Below, one piece after another: positions 1 to 8,473 of a stretch of DNA of 16,160 bases. The stretch is taken from assembly GCA_022425445.1 (NCBI GenBank), contig JAKMFM010000044.1:1-16160 (forward strand), in the 5' to 3' direction. The notes below the pieces were generated by a model that saw only the letters and a program-made list of their open reading frames with translations, did not search any database and was not told the origin of the DNA. Both the position numbers and the translations under genes were made by a program. How positions within the stretch are numbered: the stretch's first letter is position 1; the number at the start of each line of letters is the position of its first letter. The stretch is from Planktomarina sp. Lineage in GTDB: Bacteria > Pseudomonadota > Alphaproteobacteria > Rhodobacterales > Rhodobacteraceae.

Positions 1-192
1 CGGCGAGGGGGCCACTGCATTGGGGTTATCGGCGTCGCGCCCGGTGTGTAGAATTTGCATGGCGATTTTGCCACCCGCGGCATCACCCGCATCTGTGACC
101 AGGCGGTTCATGCAGCTGGTGGCAAAATCGCCATGCAAATTCTACACACAGGGCGCTACGCCTATAACCCCAATGCAGTGGCCCCCTCGCCG
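1..192. repeat. Imperfect inverted repeat at the window edge
   Basis: Bases 1-75 are the reverse complement of 118-192 with only three mismatched pairs (30/163, 36/157, 43/150), around a 42-base spacer at 76-117. The right arm is genuine fadH coding sequence. At two of the mismatches the left-arm version would replace conserved Tyr codons of the HTGRYAYNP stretch with Asp, and the third is synonymous. In the left arm the changes are A to C or T to G next to GC-rich bases, a pattern that fits sequencing error better than evolution. I read the left arm as a fold-back chimera at the contig end, not a biological palindrome. The alternative is a real inverted duplication that truncated fadH. Confidence 0.85.
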
Positions 193-1839
193 TTGCAGGC
201 TCCCATCAATCCCGTCAAACCAAAAGAATTAGATCAAGCCGGGATTGAACAGCAAATTTCCGATTTCGTTCGTGCGGCGCAATTGGCCCAATCTGCTGGA
301 TATGACGGGGTAGAGATTATGGGCTCCGAGGGGTATTTGCTCAACCAATTCATTGCTCTGCGCACAAATCACCGCACCGATGACTGGGGCGGAAGCTATC
401 AAAACCGGATCCGTTTGGCGGTTGAAATTGTTCGCCAAGTGCGCCAAGCCGTGGGCCGTGATTTCATCATCATTTTTCGCCTATCGATGATCGATTTGGT
501 TGAGGGCGGCTCTTCTATCGAAGAGGTGATCACGCTGGGCCATCAGATCGCGGCGGCTGGCGCCACGATTTTCAACACGGGCATCGGCTGGCATGAGGCA
601 CGCATTCCAACCATCGCCACCTCAGTGCCCCGCGCCGCCTTCACCTGGGTCTCGGCGCGCCTGCGGGCTGAAATGCCGATCCCGGTGATCACGTCCAATC
701 GGATCAACACAGCTGATGTGGCCGAGGCGGTGATTGCCCGCGGTGATGCAGACATGGTCTCCATGGCGCGTCCATTTCTGGCAGATGCCAATTTCGTGGC
801 CAAAGCCGCTGCGGGAAAACCGGACGAAACCAACACTTGCATCGGCTGTAACCAGGCTTGTTTGGATGCTATTTTCAGCGGTCAAATCACCTCCTGTTTG
901 GTCAACCCCTTCGCCTGTAATGAAACGCATATGCAGCTGAAACCCGCCCAAACGATCAAACAAATCGCTGTAGTAGGCGCAGGGCCAGCAGGGCTCGCAG
1001 CAGCCACCACAGCCGCCCGGCGCGGTCATCGCGTCACCCTGTTTGAAGCCGCAGAGCAAATTGGCGGACAGTTTAATATTGCCAAGCAAATACCTGGAAA
1101 AGAAGAATTTTATGAAACTCTACGCTATTTCAACAAAGAAATTGAGCTCAGCGGCGTTACACTAAAACTGAACCACCGGGTTGGGGCCACAACCCTAGCC
1201 GACTATGATGAGGTCATCTTGGCTACTGGCGTGCTCCCACGCCGCCCAGAGATTCCCGGCATCGATCATCCCAAAGTTCTGAGCTACCTTGATGTGATAT
1301 CAGGCGCGCCGGTCGGTCCACGCGTTGCGGTGATCGGTGCCGGGGGCATCGGCTTTGATATCAGCGAATTTTTGATCCACAGCGGCCCATCAGCCAGTCA
1401 GGATATTGAAACCTTTATGAAGGAATGGGGCATCGATATGAGCTTTCAAGCCCGCGGCGGTGTCGAAGGCATGGTGCCACAGATATCTCCGGCCGCCCGT
1501 GAGGTGTTTTTGTTGCAGCGCAAATCTAAGAAGCTGGGCGCCGGCCTGGGCAAAACAACCGGCTGGATCCACCGAACAAATTTGACCAAACGTGGGGTGC
1601 AGATGATGGCCGGGGTGACCTATGAAAAAATCGACGATGCCGGGCTGCATATTGTCCAAGCCGGCACCGCGCATGTGTTACAGGTGGACAACATCGTTTT
1701 GTGTGCTGGACAAGAGCCTGAGCGCAGCCTTGCTGCGGATTTACCACAGGCGCATTTAATTGGCGGCGCCGATGTGGCGGCCGAATTGGATGCGCGCCGC
1801 GCGATTGATCAAGGCACCCGGTTGGCACTAACAATTTAA
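76..1839 (+). CDS. 2,4-dienoyl-CoA reductase (NADPH), 5'-truncated
   Basis: Reduces 2,4-dienoyl-CoA to 3-enoyl-CoA with NADPH during beta-oxidation of unsaturated fatty acids in the cytoplasm. The order is an FMN-binding TIM barrel, a 4Fe-4S motif, then FAD and NADPH Rossmann modules. Active-site Tyr (codon 334-336) and His (592-594, in GWHEARIPT) are present, and they sit a constant 72 residues behind E. coli FadH Tyr166/His252 when counted from the ATG at 55. The cluster Cys spacing C-x2-C-x3-C-x11-C starts at 838. VGAGPAG lies near 970 and IGAGGIG near 1335. The C-terminus ends TRLALTI, as in the E. coli enzyme. About 80 N-terminal residues are missing because the 5' end falls in the edge inverted repeat. 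The ATG at 55 lies in that repeat and is not a believable start. The coordinate 76 is simply where non-repeat sequence begins. Confidence 0.93.
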   Translation, partial: RGITRICDQAVHAAGGKIAMQILHTGRYAYNPNAVAPSPLQAPINPVKPKELDQAGIEQQISDFVRAAQLAQSAGYDGVEIMGSEGYLLNQFIALRTNHRTDDWGGSYQNRIRLAVEIVRQVRQAVGRDFIIIFRLSMIDLVEGGSSIEEVITLGHQIAAAGATIFNTGIGWHEARIPTIATSVPRAAFTWVSARLRAEMPIPVITSNRINTADVAEAVIARGDADMVSMARPFLADANFVAKAAAGKPDETNTCIGCNQACLDAIFSGQITSCLVNPFACNETHMQLKPAQTIKQIAVVGAGPAGLAAATTAARRGHRVTLFEAAEQIGGQFNIAKQIPGKEEFYETLRYFNKEIELSGVTLKLNHRVGATTLADYDEVILATGVLPRRPEIPGIDHPKVLSYLDVISGAPVGPRVAVIGAGGIGFDISEFLIHSGPSASQDIETFMKEWGIDMSFQARGGVEGMVPQISPAAREVFLLQRKSKKLGAGLGKTTGWIHRTNLTKRGVQMMAGVTYEKIDDAGLHIVQAGTAHVLQVDNIVLCAGQEPERSLAADLPQAHLIGGADVAAELDARRAIDQGTRLALTI

Positions 1840-3503
1840 CTGCCTGAAATAGATCGTAAATCTTTGATTGTCAATCCAGGCGTGATCGCCTCGGAGGCGA
1901 CATTAAGGTCTAGAACCGCGCCGGTCGGACTTGCCAAAGCACGCGAAAATGCATCGGCGAAGTCCTCTGTGCGCTCGATACGCTCACCGTGGAACCCATA
2001 GGCACGTGCAAGTGCTGCGAAATCCGGGTTGATCATATCGGTGCCGCTGACACGCCGGGGATACTGGCGCTCCTGGTGCATGCGTATGGTGCCATAGCTG
2101 CCATTGTTAACGATCAACACGATGGGCCGGGCACCCGCTTGCAGCGCGGCACCAAGCTCTTGTCCGTTCATCTGGAAATCCCCGTCGCCTGCAAAACATA
2201 CAACGCAGCGCTCAGGATAGGCCACCTTAGCGGCAATCGCCGCTGGCAGACCGTAACCCATCGCCCCCGATTGCGGGGCAAGCAGCCGCTGGTGCTTTGA
2301 AAATTGCATGAATTTATTGGGCCAAATTGCAAAGTTTCCGGCCCCATTGGTGACAATGGCATCTGGCGGCAACACGGCCTGCAGGATGCGGGTGACCACG
2401 CCCATATCCACAGGGCTGGGTTGGGGCTTGGCAGTTTGCGCCGCACTAAATCCCGCGCGTGCAGATGTGACCCAAGCCGGATTTTGACCCATACTCTGGT
2501 CCTCTAGCCGGGTTCGAAGCCCATCGAGAAGTGGGGCAGGATCGGAAATCATGCTCAAGTTAGGAGCGACATATTTGTGAAACTCGTCCCCCGAGCGATG
2601 CGATTGCGCAATCCATTGCGCACCACGATCTGCGCCGAACAGGGTGAAAGCATTGGTGGTCATCTCGCCGAAGCGCAGATTGACGGCCAGAACCACATCC
2701 GCCTCAGTGAGCAGACGCTTGGTATTGGCGGTCATGCCAACCCCCGCCTCTCCGACGAACAACGGATCCGTATTGTCAAAAAGATCGTGATAGCGGAAGG
2801 CTGTGAGCACAGGAATATTCAGCTTACGCACACAGGCTTGCAACGCGTTGCGATCTTGAACCTCCCACCGGCCACCACCCGCCAAGATCACGGGGCGTTG
2901 CGCGCTTTGAAGCTTTGCCACCAGCAGCTCCAGATCCTCCGCAACCGCTGCAGATTTGGGAGGCAGGATGGGGGCGTCTGAGATCTGCATCTGAGCTGAT
3001 TGAGTTAAGACATCCTCGGGCAAAGCAATGACCACCGGGCCTGGACGGCCAGAAATAGCCAAAGACCAAGCCCGGCGGATGATTTCCGGGGTGCGAGAGA
3101 CATCGGTAATTTCGGTGACATATTTTGCAATCGGACCGAAGACTTGACGGTAATCCATTTCTTGAAAGGCCTCGCGCCCCTGATGTTCGAGGCCAACTTG
3201 CCCGATGAAAAGCAGCATCGGCGTTGAAGCCTGCATCGCCGTATGCACCCCGATGCTGGCATTGGTGGCGCCGGGGCCACGGGTGACAAAACACAGGCCC
3301 ATCTCCCCAGTGAGCTTCGCCCAAGCCTCAGCCATGAAAGCCGCGCCGCCTTCGTTGCGGCAGCCGATGAAGCGAAAACCAGGGGCGTCACAAAACGCAT
3401 CCAAAACCGCCAGATAGCTCTCACCGGGTACGCCAAAACCCGCGCGGGCGCCCAAAGTAATTAAAGTTTGAACAACGGCCTGCCCGCCCGACATCTGCAC
3501 CAT
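1836..3503 (-). CDS. Thiamine diphosphate-dependent enzyme, acetolactate synthase/benzoylformate decarboxylase superfamily
   Basis: A 555-residue protein with the three-domain layout of the IlvB-like superfamily. The N-terminal Pyr domain (about 1-170) carries the ThDP-activating Glu51 in RNEGGAAFMAEA. A central domain (about 190-320) follows, then a C-terminal PP domain with the metal/ThDP motif GDGD (439-442) running to NN at 466-467. The family performs C-C cleavage or ligation of 2-oxo acids. The substrate cannot be read from the sequence: no regulatory IlvN subunit is adjacent, so a catabolic decarboxylase or carboligase is more likely than biosynthetic acetolactate synthase. The start at 3503 has AAAGGA about nine bases upstream, although an ATG three codons in is possible. 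The stop codon overlaps that of convergent fadH by three bases. Confidence 0.88.
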   Translation of the reverse strand: MVQMSGGQAVVQTLITLGARAGFGVPGESYLAVLDAFCDAPGFRFIGCRNEGGAAFMAEAWAKLTGEMGLCFVTRGPGATNASIGVHTAMQASTPMLLFIGQVGLEHQGREAFQEMDYRQVFGPIAKYVTEITDVSRTPEIIRRAWSLAISGRPGPVVIALPEDVLTQSAQMQISDAPILPPKSAAVAEDLELLVAKLQSAQRPVILAGGGRWEVQDRNALQACVRKLNIPVLTAFRYHDLFDNTDPLFVGEAGVGMTANTKRLLTEADVVLAVNLRFGEMTTNAFTLFGADRGAQWIAQSHRSGDEFHKYVAPNLSMISDPAPLLDGLRTRLEDQSMGQNPAWVTSARAGFSAAQTAKPQPSPVDMGVVTRILQAVLPPDAIVTNGAGNFAIWPNKFMQFSKHQRLLAPQSGAMGYGLPAAIAAKVAYPERCVVCFAGDGDFQMNGQELGAALQAGARPIVLIVNNGSYGTIRMHQERQYPRRVSGTDMINPDFAALARAYGFHGERIERTEDFADAFSRALASPTGAVLDLNVASEAITPGLTIKDLRSISGS

Positions 3504-3663
3504 GCGTCTGCGTCCTTTTGAAAGTCTACGAGCAGTTTATGCAGATTTACCTTGGGCGACCAGCGGAATATACGTTCTATGTCGTGCAGATTTTCGATGT
3601 GCAACAGTGCAAGCGCCAGTCTTAAAGCAAGTGGCTGTGCGGTCTGTTTAGGTCCATTTCATG
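3504..3663. other. Short non-coding or degraded stretch upstream of the ThDP enzyme
   Basis: No confident gene. It must contain the promoter of the leftward ThDP enzyme. Open stretches of about 50 codons exist on both strands: on the minus strand a leucine-rich frame without a start (LALALLHIENLHDIERIF), and on the plus strand a 49-codon frame from the ATG at 3502. They are antisense to one another and I recognise neither. The stretch borders a truncated glycosyltransferase, so it may be debris of a rearrangement. Confidence 0.4.
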
Positions 3664-3954
3664 TTATGCCCGAGTGCGCGCGGCTTCGCTATCCGAAGAC
3701 GCGGCCCTGCGCAATGGATGCCGCCAGGCCGCTTTGAGCGCCTGCCATTGCAGGCTCAACCCCTGGGGCACGTCCTGGATTATGTGATGCAAGATCCCAT
3801 GATTGGCCAATACCGCCAGCAGGGCATCTGTGCCATCATCGCAATCATTGGTATAAACCAGCAGATCTGTCACCCCAATGGCCCGCATATGCGCCACCCA
3901 TTCGACGATAAACGGGGCCTCGTTCCGCAGGGTGGTCACAGCCAAAATACGCAT
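3664..3954 (-). pseudogene. Truncated family 2 glycosyltransferase remnant
   Basis: From the ATG at 3954 the product begins MRILAVTTLRNEAPFIVEW and contains NDCDDGTDALLAVL, the typical N-terminal half-domain of roseobacter GT2-like glycosyltransferases. Similarity fades after LQWQALKAAWRHPLRR (about 3713). The frame then runs through about 14 unrelated residues to a stop, giving 96 residues where the family has roughly 300 or more. The expected following segment with the acidic metal-binding motif is absent in all minus-strand frames. Deletion or rearrangement is the simplest explanation. The upstream in-frame ATG at 4005 would add 17 residues that do not look like the family. Confidence 0.65.
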
Positions 3955-4084
3955 AAAATAACTTTCCAAAAACCAAAGATCTGCGCATTTTTGAACAAAC
4001 TTCAATCACAGAGCGCCTATTTTGTATCTGCGCCCGCCGTGCCCCCTTGCGTTGGCGGAAGTTTGTGACAAGCTGCTGCAAGGT

Positions 4085-4090
4085 GGAGGA
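4085..4090 (+). promoter_or_regulatory. Ribosome binding site fixing the betA start
   Basis: GGAGGA, within AGGTGGAGGA, ends three bases before the ATG at 4094. This ATG begins directly with the FAD-binding strand (MEADFVIIGSGSAG). It rejects the longer reading from 4022, whose 24 extra residues have no family resemblance. Confidence 0.75.
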
Positions 4091-4093
4091 TAT

Positions 4094-5755
4094 ATGGAAG
4101 CGGATTTTGTCATAATTGGATCGGGCTCAGCAGGTTCTGCTATGGCGGCCCGATTGTCGGAGGATGGTCAACATTCCGTGATCGTTCTTGAATATGGGGG
4201 CAGTGATGCGGGGCCCTTCATTCAGATGCCCGGCGCACTCTCCTATCCAATGAATATGCCCCTCTATGATTGGGGGTATCGCTCTGAACCAGAGCCGCAT
4301 TTGGGGGGGCGACAATTGGCCTGCCCCCGCGGCAAGGTGATTGGCGGCTCCTCTTCTATCAATGGCATGGTCTATGTGCGCGGTCATGCGGGTGATTACG
4401 ACCATTGGGCCGAAAGTGGCGCGGAGGGGTGGTCCTACGCAGATGTGCTGCCTTACTTTTTGCGCATGGAAAATTGGCACGAAAGTGGCCAGGGCGGCGA
4501 TCCCGATTGGCGGGGAAAAAGCGGACCTTTGCATATCACACGCGGCAAACGCGACATCCCGCTGCATCAAGCATTTGTCGAAGCCGGCCGGCAGGCGGGG
4601 TTTGAAGTCACCAAAGACTACAACGGTGCGCAGCAAGAGGGGTTCTCCCCGATGGAGCAAACCGTCTGGCGCGGCCGACGCTGGTCAGCGGCCAATGCCT
4701 ATCTCAAGCCAGCTCTAAAGCGGCCCAATCTGACGCTGCACAAATGTCTCGCGCGCCGCATTGTCCTGAAGGACGGTCGCGCCACTGGGGTGGAAGTGTC
4801 CAAGGGACAGGATATCTCGGTGGTCCGCGCCCGCCATGAGGTGATTGTCGCCGCATCAGCAATCAACTCTCCCAAACTTTTGCTGCTGTCGGGAATAGGA
4901 CCCGCTGCGCATCTGAAGCAAATGGGGATTGAGGTGCAGGCCGACAGGCCAGGCGTGGGGCAAAATCTGCAAGACCATCTGGAACTTTACATTCAGCAGG
5001 CCTGCCTACAGCCCATTACACTCTACAAATATTGGAACCTGTTTGGAAAACTGCGCGCAGGTCTGGAATGGATCGTCAACAAATCTGGCCCCGGCGCGTC
5101 GAATGCCTTTGAATCTTGTGCCTTTTTACGCTCAAAGCCGGGTGTCCGCTACCCAGACATTCAATATCATTTCTTGCCGATCGCCGTGCGCTATGATGGG
5201 CGCGCCGCCTCTGAGGGTCATGGGTTCCAAGCCCATGTCGGGCCCATGCGATCTGCCTCGCGCGGGGCAGTAACGTTGCGCTCCAGTGATCCTACCGAAG
5301 ATCCAAAAATCTTGTTCAACTATATGTCCGATCCGCAGGATTGGCGTGACTTTCGCCATTGCATACGCTTGACCCGAGAGATTTTTGGCCAAGTAGCCTT
5401 TGACCCTTTCCGGGGCAAGGAAATTCAACCGGGCGCTTCGCTGCAAAGCGACGCCGAGCTTGACGGGTTCATCTCCGAGCATGTGGAAAGCGCCTACCAT
5501 CCCTGTGGCACCTGCAAAATGGGTCGCACAGAGGATCCAATGGCAGTCGTGGATCCTGAATGCCGTGTGATTGGCGTGGACGCACTGCGGGTGGTTGACA
5601 GCTCCATCTTCCCACGTATCCCCAATGGAAACCTGAACGGTCCGTCCATCATGGTGGGAGAAAAAGGCGCCGATCACATCCTGGGCAAGCAACCCCTGCC
5701 CAAAGACAACAGAGCTCCTTGGATCAACCCAAGATGGGAAATCTCAGACCGATAA
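4094..5755 (+). CDS. betA: Choline dehydrogenase (GMC oxidoreductase)
   Basis: A 553-residue flavoprotein, matching the usual BetA length of about 555. It oxidises choline to betaine aldehyde, and often on to glycine betaine, passing electrons to the membrane respiratory chain. Visible features are the FAD dinucleotide motif GSGSAG (residues 9-14), GMC signature 1 (RGKVIGGSSSINGMVYVRGH), GMC signature 2 (SAINSPKLLLLSGIGP), the catalytic His469 in SAYHPCGTCKMG, and the conserved Asn pair in NLNGPS (513-515). The HPCGTCKMG block is typical of BetA rather than of alcohol dehydrogenase members of the family. No betB, betI or betC lies next to it; the neighbours are a glycosyltransferase remnant (divergent) and scoB (convergent). 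Another primary-alcohol substrate cannot be excluded. Confidence 0.88.
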   Translation: MEADFVIIGSGSAGSAMAARLSEDGQHSVIVLEYGGSDAGPFIQMPGALSYPMNMPLYDWGYRSEPEPHLGGRQLACPRGKVIGGSSSINGMVYVRGHAGDYDHWAESGAEGWSYADVLPYFLRMENWHESGQGGDPDWRGKSGPLHITRGKRDIPLHQAFVEAGRQAGFEVTKDYNGAQQEGFSPMEQTVWRGRRWSAANAYLKPALKRPNLTLHKCLARRIVLKDGRATGVEVSKGQDISVVRARHEVIVAASAINSPKLLLLSGIGPAAHLKQMGIEVQADRPGVGQNLQDHLELYIQQACLQPITLYKYWNLFGKLRAGLEWIVNKSGPGASNAFESCAFLRSKPGVRYPDIQYHFLPIAVRYDGRAASEGHGFQAHVGPMRSASRGAVTLRSSDPTEDPKILFNYMSDPQDWRDFRHCIRLTREIFGQVAFDPFRGKEIQPGASLQSDAELDGFISEHVESAYHPCGTCKMGRTEDPMAVVDPECRVIGVDALRVVDSSIFPRIPNGNLNGPSIMVGEKGADHILGKQPLPKDNRAPWINPRWEISDR

Positions 5756-5883
5756 ACATCGGCATGTTTGAAAGTCCAGGCGAGAGAGCGCCTCATGGAC
5801 GTTGCCTCACAAAACCTCTGCGCCGGCGAAGGCGGAATAGTGTCGGGCCTTTGGTGGTCGCAATCCAGCCGATTGCAGTGGCC

Positions 5884-6528
5884 CTAGGACACAATCTTTG
5901 CCAGAGTGGCCGCGCGAAGATCGTCCTCGCTGACACCCTGAGCGGTCTCGACGATCGCCAATCCGCCCTCAACCACATCCAGAACTCCAAGATTTGTAAT
6001 AATACGATCCACAACACCTGCGCCCGTGAGCGGCAGACTACAGGCCGGCAGCACCTTGCTTTCACCCTTTTTGTTGGTGTGATCCATGACCACAACAACC
6101 CGGCCGACCCCAGCCACAAGATCCATGGCGCCGCCCATCCCTTTGACCAGCTTGCCAGGTATCATCCAATTGGCCAAATCACCATTTTCCGCAACTTCCA
6201 TCGCGCCGAGGATGGCCATGGCAATCTTGCCACCGCGAATCATCCCAAAAGAAGTCGCGCTGTCGAAATAAGCGGTTTGTGGCAGTTCGGTAATCGTTTG
6301 CTTGCCGGCGTTAATCAGATCAGCGTCAACCTCACCTTCGGTTGGAAAAGGACCCATGCCCAGCATGCCATTTTCCGATTGCAAGGTGACCTCAACCCCC
6401 TCTGGGATATAATTGGAAACGAGCGTTGGGATACCAATGCCCAGATTCACATAGGTGCCATCTTCCAATTCCTGCGCGGCCCGCGCGGCCATTTGGTTGC
6501 GGTCCCAGCCTTTTGTATCTGTGGCCAT
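5884..6528 (-). CDS. scoB: 3-oxoacid CoA-transferase subunit B
   Basis: The catalytic beta subunit (214 residues) of a family I CoA transferase, which moves CoA from succinyl-CoA to a 3-oxoacid such as acetoacetate through a glutamyl-CoA thioester. The signature LQSENGMLG carries the nucleophile Glu52. NLGIGIPTLV lies near residues 28-37, and the conserved PGKLVKGMGGAMDLVAG lies in the middle. The length equals the usual ScoB/AtoA size. The start ATG shares one base with the scoA stop (TAATG), implying translational coupling and a 1:1 complex. It could instead be an acetate- or butyrate-specific AtoA. Confidence 0.9.
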   Translation of the reverse strand: MATDTKGWDRNQMAARAAQELEDGTYVNLGIGIPTLVSNYIPEGVEVTLQSENGMLGMGPFPTEGEVDADLINAGKQTITELPQTAYFDSATSFGMIRGGKIAMAILGAMEVAENGDLANWMIPGKLVKGMGGAMDLVAGVGRVVVVMDHTNKKGESKVLPACSLPLTGAGVVDRIITNLGVLDVVEGGLAIVETAQGVSEDDLRAATLAKIVS

Positions 6529-7223
6529 TATGATGCCCTCACTGTACGTTGTTCGATCCGTTTCTCATGGCGGCCTTGAATGAGCCGGTGCACATATATT
6601 CCGGGAAGATGGATATGATCGGGATCCAAACTTCCGGTCGGGACAATCTCCTCAACCTCAGCAATGCAAACCTTCCCACACATGGCTGCGGGCGGGTTGA
6701 AGTTCCGCGCCGTCTTGCGGAAAATCAAATTGCCCGTCTCATCAGCCTTCCAGGCTTTTACAATCGACACATCGGCAAAGAGCCCAGTTTCAAGGATATA
6801 GGTTTCGCCATTAAACTCTTTATGTTCCTTGCCCTCAGCAATCACCGTGCCGACTCCGGTTTTGGTATAAAATCCCGGAATACCGCAACCAGCGGCGCGC
6901 ATCCGTTCCGCCAAAGTGCCCTGCGGGTTAAATTCAAGTTCAAGTTCACCAGAGAGATATTGCTTCATGAAAGTATCGTTCTCGCCCACATAAGAGGAGA
7001 TCATCTTTTTCACCTGCCGCGTTTGAAGCAAGATGCCAATGCCAAAATCATCCACGCCAGCATTGTTCGACGCGAAGGTCAAATCCTTGGTGCCAGCGTC
7101 TCGAATGGCGGCCAATAGATTTTCCGGCAAACCACATAGACCAAAGCCCCCGGCCGCAATAAACATCCCGTCAAACAAAAGCCCCTCAAGAGCCTCACTG
7201 GCGGATCCATATAGTTTTTTCAT
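6528..7223 (-). CDS. scoA: 3-oxoacid CoA-transferase subunit A
   Basis: The alpha subunit (231 residues) of the same CoA transferase. It contains CoA transferase signature 1 (DGMFIAAGGFGLCGLP, residues 18-33), the GIPGFYT stretch, and the C-terminal block with NFNPPAAMCGK and VPTGSLDPDHIHLPGIYV typical of ScoA. The start at 7223 (MKKLYGS) is preferred: GAGGA stands ten bases upstream. A TTG two codons earlier is possible but leaves poorer spacing. It is the first gene of the scoAB pair. A 143-base gap with a strong hairpin separates it from the upstream DmdA-like gene on the same strand, so co-transcription is uncertain. Expected roles are ketone-body or polyhydroxybutyrate turnover. Confidence 0.9.
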   Translation of the reverse strand: MKKLYGSASEALEGLLFDGMFIAAGGFGLCGLPENLLAAIRDAGTKDLTFASNNAGVDDFGIGILLQTRQVKKMISSYVGENDTFMKQYLSGELELEFNPQGTLAERMRAAGCGIPGFYTKTGVGTVIAEGKEHKEFNGETYILETGLFADVSIVKAWKADETGNLIFRKTARNFNPPAAMCGKVCIAEVEEIVPTGSLDPDHIHLPGIYVHRLIQGRHEKRIEQRTVRAS

Positions 7224-7296
7224 GATCAAGCCGTCCTCTTCATTCTGATGATCTCAAAAACCACTGAATGAAGGGGCGGTCAAGGCTTGGCTGCAA

Positions 7297-7338
7297 GCTG
7301 CAACATGTCCCGTCCGGCCGGCCCTGGACAGTTGCAGC
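7297..7338. terminator. GC-rich stem-loop between the DmdA-like gene and scoA
   Basis: GCTGCAAC-A-TGTCC (7297-7310) pairs with GGACA-GTTGCAGC (7326-7338). This gives eight plus five base pairs with one bulged A, and a loop that itself contains GGCCGGCC. It lies 29 bases past the stop of the leftward DmdA-like gene. No T-tract follows in the leftward direction, so it is not a textbook intrinsic terminator. It may be an RNA-stability or processing hairpin or a binding site. Confidence 0.45.
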
Positions 7339-7366
7339 CTCTTAAACCACAAATTTAAAGGCGCTC

Positions 7367-8473
7367 TTACAAAAAGGGCATATCCACCAGCCGTGCCTGG
7401 ACCTTGCGACCCCCAGAACGGCACAGGATCACTGTATCACCGACCGAGCAGCTGCGTGAAATCAACGCATAGCCGATGTTTTTGCTCATACGCGGAGACC
7501 AAACACAATTGGTCATATCGCCGACCTTTTGCCCATCAACTGTGATGTCTTCCCAGTGAAAGCTCAAAGGATCTGGCGTTTCGCCCTCTAAGACCAAACC
7601 AAGCTGATGGCGCTTGGGACCTTCCGCATGAATGCGGCGCAGTGCTTGAATGCCGATGACATCATCAGGCACATCGAGGTCAATATAATTGCCCAAACGG
7701 ACCTCATAGGGATTGGTGGTACCATCGCTATCGGAACCACAGCTGACAAGTCCGCTTTCCGTCCGCTCAGGTGAGGTTGGCCCGCCATTGCCGATGTCAA
7801 ACGGCGCGCCGGCCTCTTTGACGATATTCCACAGCTCGTCGCCGCGTGCCCCATCGCGCAGGTAAATCTCAAACCCGCCCTGTTTGGACCAGCCCGAACG
7901 CTGCACGGCGACGGGAATTCCGTTGATTTCAGCCTCCGCGAACCAAAAATACCTTAGATCATGCACCCAGTCGCCAAAGATTGACGAGACAACCGCGCCC
8001 GATTTCGGACCTTGCACCGCCAAAGGCGAGACATCCGGCTCAGAAATTTTCACGTCCAAACCACGCTCTGCCGCAATCGCGCGCGCCCAAAACCAAATAT
8101 CACTGTCCGCAATTGAGAACCAAAACAAATCTTCGCGCAGTTTAAGTAAGATCGGGTCGTTGATCAAAATGCCGTCGTGATTGCAAAGCGGCACATATTT
8201 GCCCTGACCAATCTTGCATTTTGACAGATCGCGCGGGCTCAAGATCTGTGCCAATTTGGCGGCATCAGGCCCTTCGAGCTGCACCTGCCGCTCCGCCCCT
8301 ACATCCCACATGACAACCCCATTCAAAAGATCCCAATATTCCTTCTCTTTATCGCCAAAACTCGCCGGCAAAATCATCCGATTGTAGATCGATGCGTTGG
8401 TACAGCCCTCGGCAATCACCGAATTGAAAAAGGGAGATGGGCGCAAACGCGCTGTGGCATGAACCTGAAACAT
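7367..8473 (-). CDS. DmdA-like tetrahydrofolate-dependent methyltransferase (GcvT fold)
   Basis: A 368-residue GcvT-family protein close to DMSP demethylase DmdA, which moves a methyl group from dimethylsulfoniopropionate to tetrahydrofolate. DmdA-like blocks are WDVGAERQVQLEGPDA (56-71), SPRDLSKCKIG (79-89), LINDPILLKL (103-112), SIADSD (120-125), RSGWSKQGGFEIY (192-204) and the folate-site PERTESGL region (235-242). The C-terminal barrel spans about 275-368. The length equals DmdA (about 365-369). Blocks such as GNYIDLDVPDDVIG and EGPKRHQLGLVLEG recall non-DMSP paralogues, so the substrate may be another methyl-sulfonium or methyl-amine; I therefore give no symbol. CTCCT at 8480-8484 (AGGAG in mRNA), six bases from the ATG, supports the start. 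It is divergent from a FOXRED1-like FAD oxidase, the usual partner type of GcvT-fold methyl acceptors. Confidence 0.8.
   Translation of the reverse strand: MFQVHATARLRPSPFFNSVIAEGCTNASIYNRMILPASFGDKEKEYWDLLNGVVMWDVGAERQVQLEGPDAAKLAQILSPRDLSKCKIGQGKYVPLCNHDGILINDPILLKLREDLFWFSIADSDIWFWARAIAAERGLDVKISEPDVSPLAVQGPKSGAVVSSIFGDWVHDLRYFWFAEAEINGIPVAVQRSGWSKQGGFEIYLRDGARGDELWNIVKEAGAPFDIGNGGPTSPERTESGLVSCGSDSDGTTNPYEVRLGNYIDLDVPDDVIGIQALRRIHAEGPKRHQLGLVLEGETPDPLSFHWEDITVDGQKVGDMTNCVWSPRMSKNIGYALISRSCSVGDTVILCRSGGRKVQARLVDMPFL

Noticed and set aside
20..232. Small plus-strand frame across the edge repeat
   Set aside because: It arises from the fold-back and overlaps genuine fadH in another frame; it has no family features.
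5719..6579. Long 286-codon plus-strand frame opposite scoB
   Set aside because: It is antisense to scoB, which has intact catalytic motifs; the composition (His/Asn/Ile-rich) is that of a shadow frame.
7367..8473. Assigning the symbol dmdA outright
   Set aside because: Many GcvT-fold paralogues share these blocks, and the DMSP-specific residues cannot be checked without an alignment.
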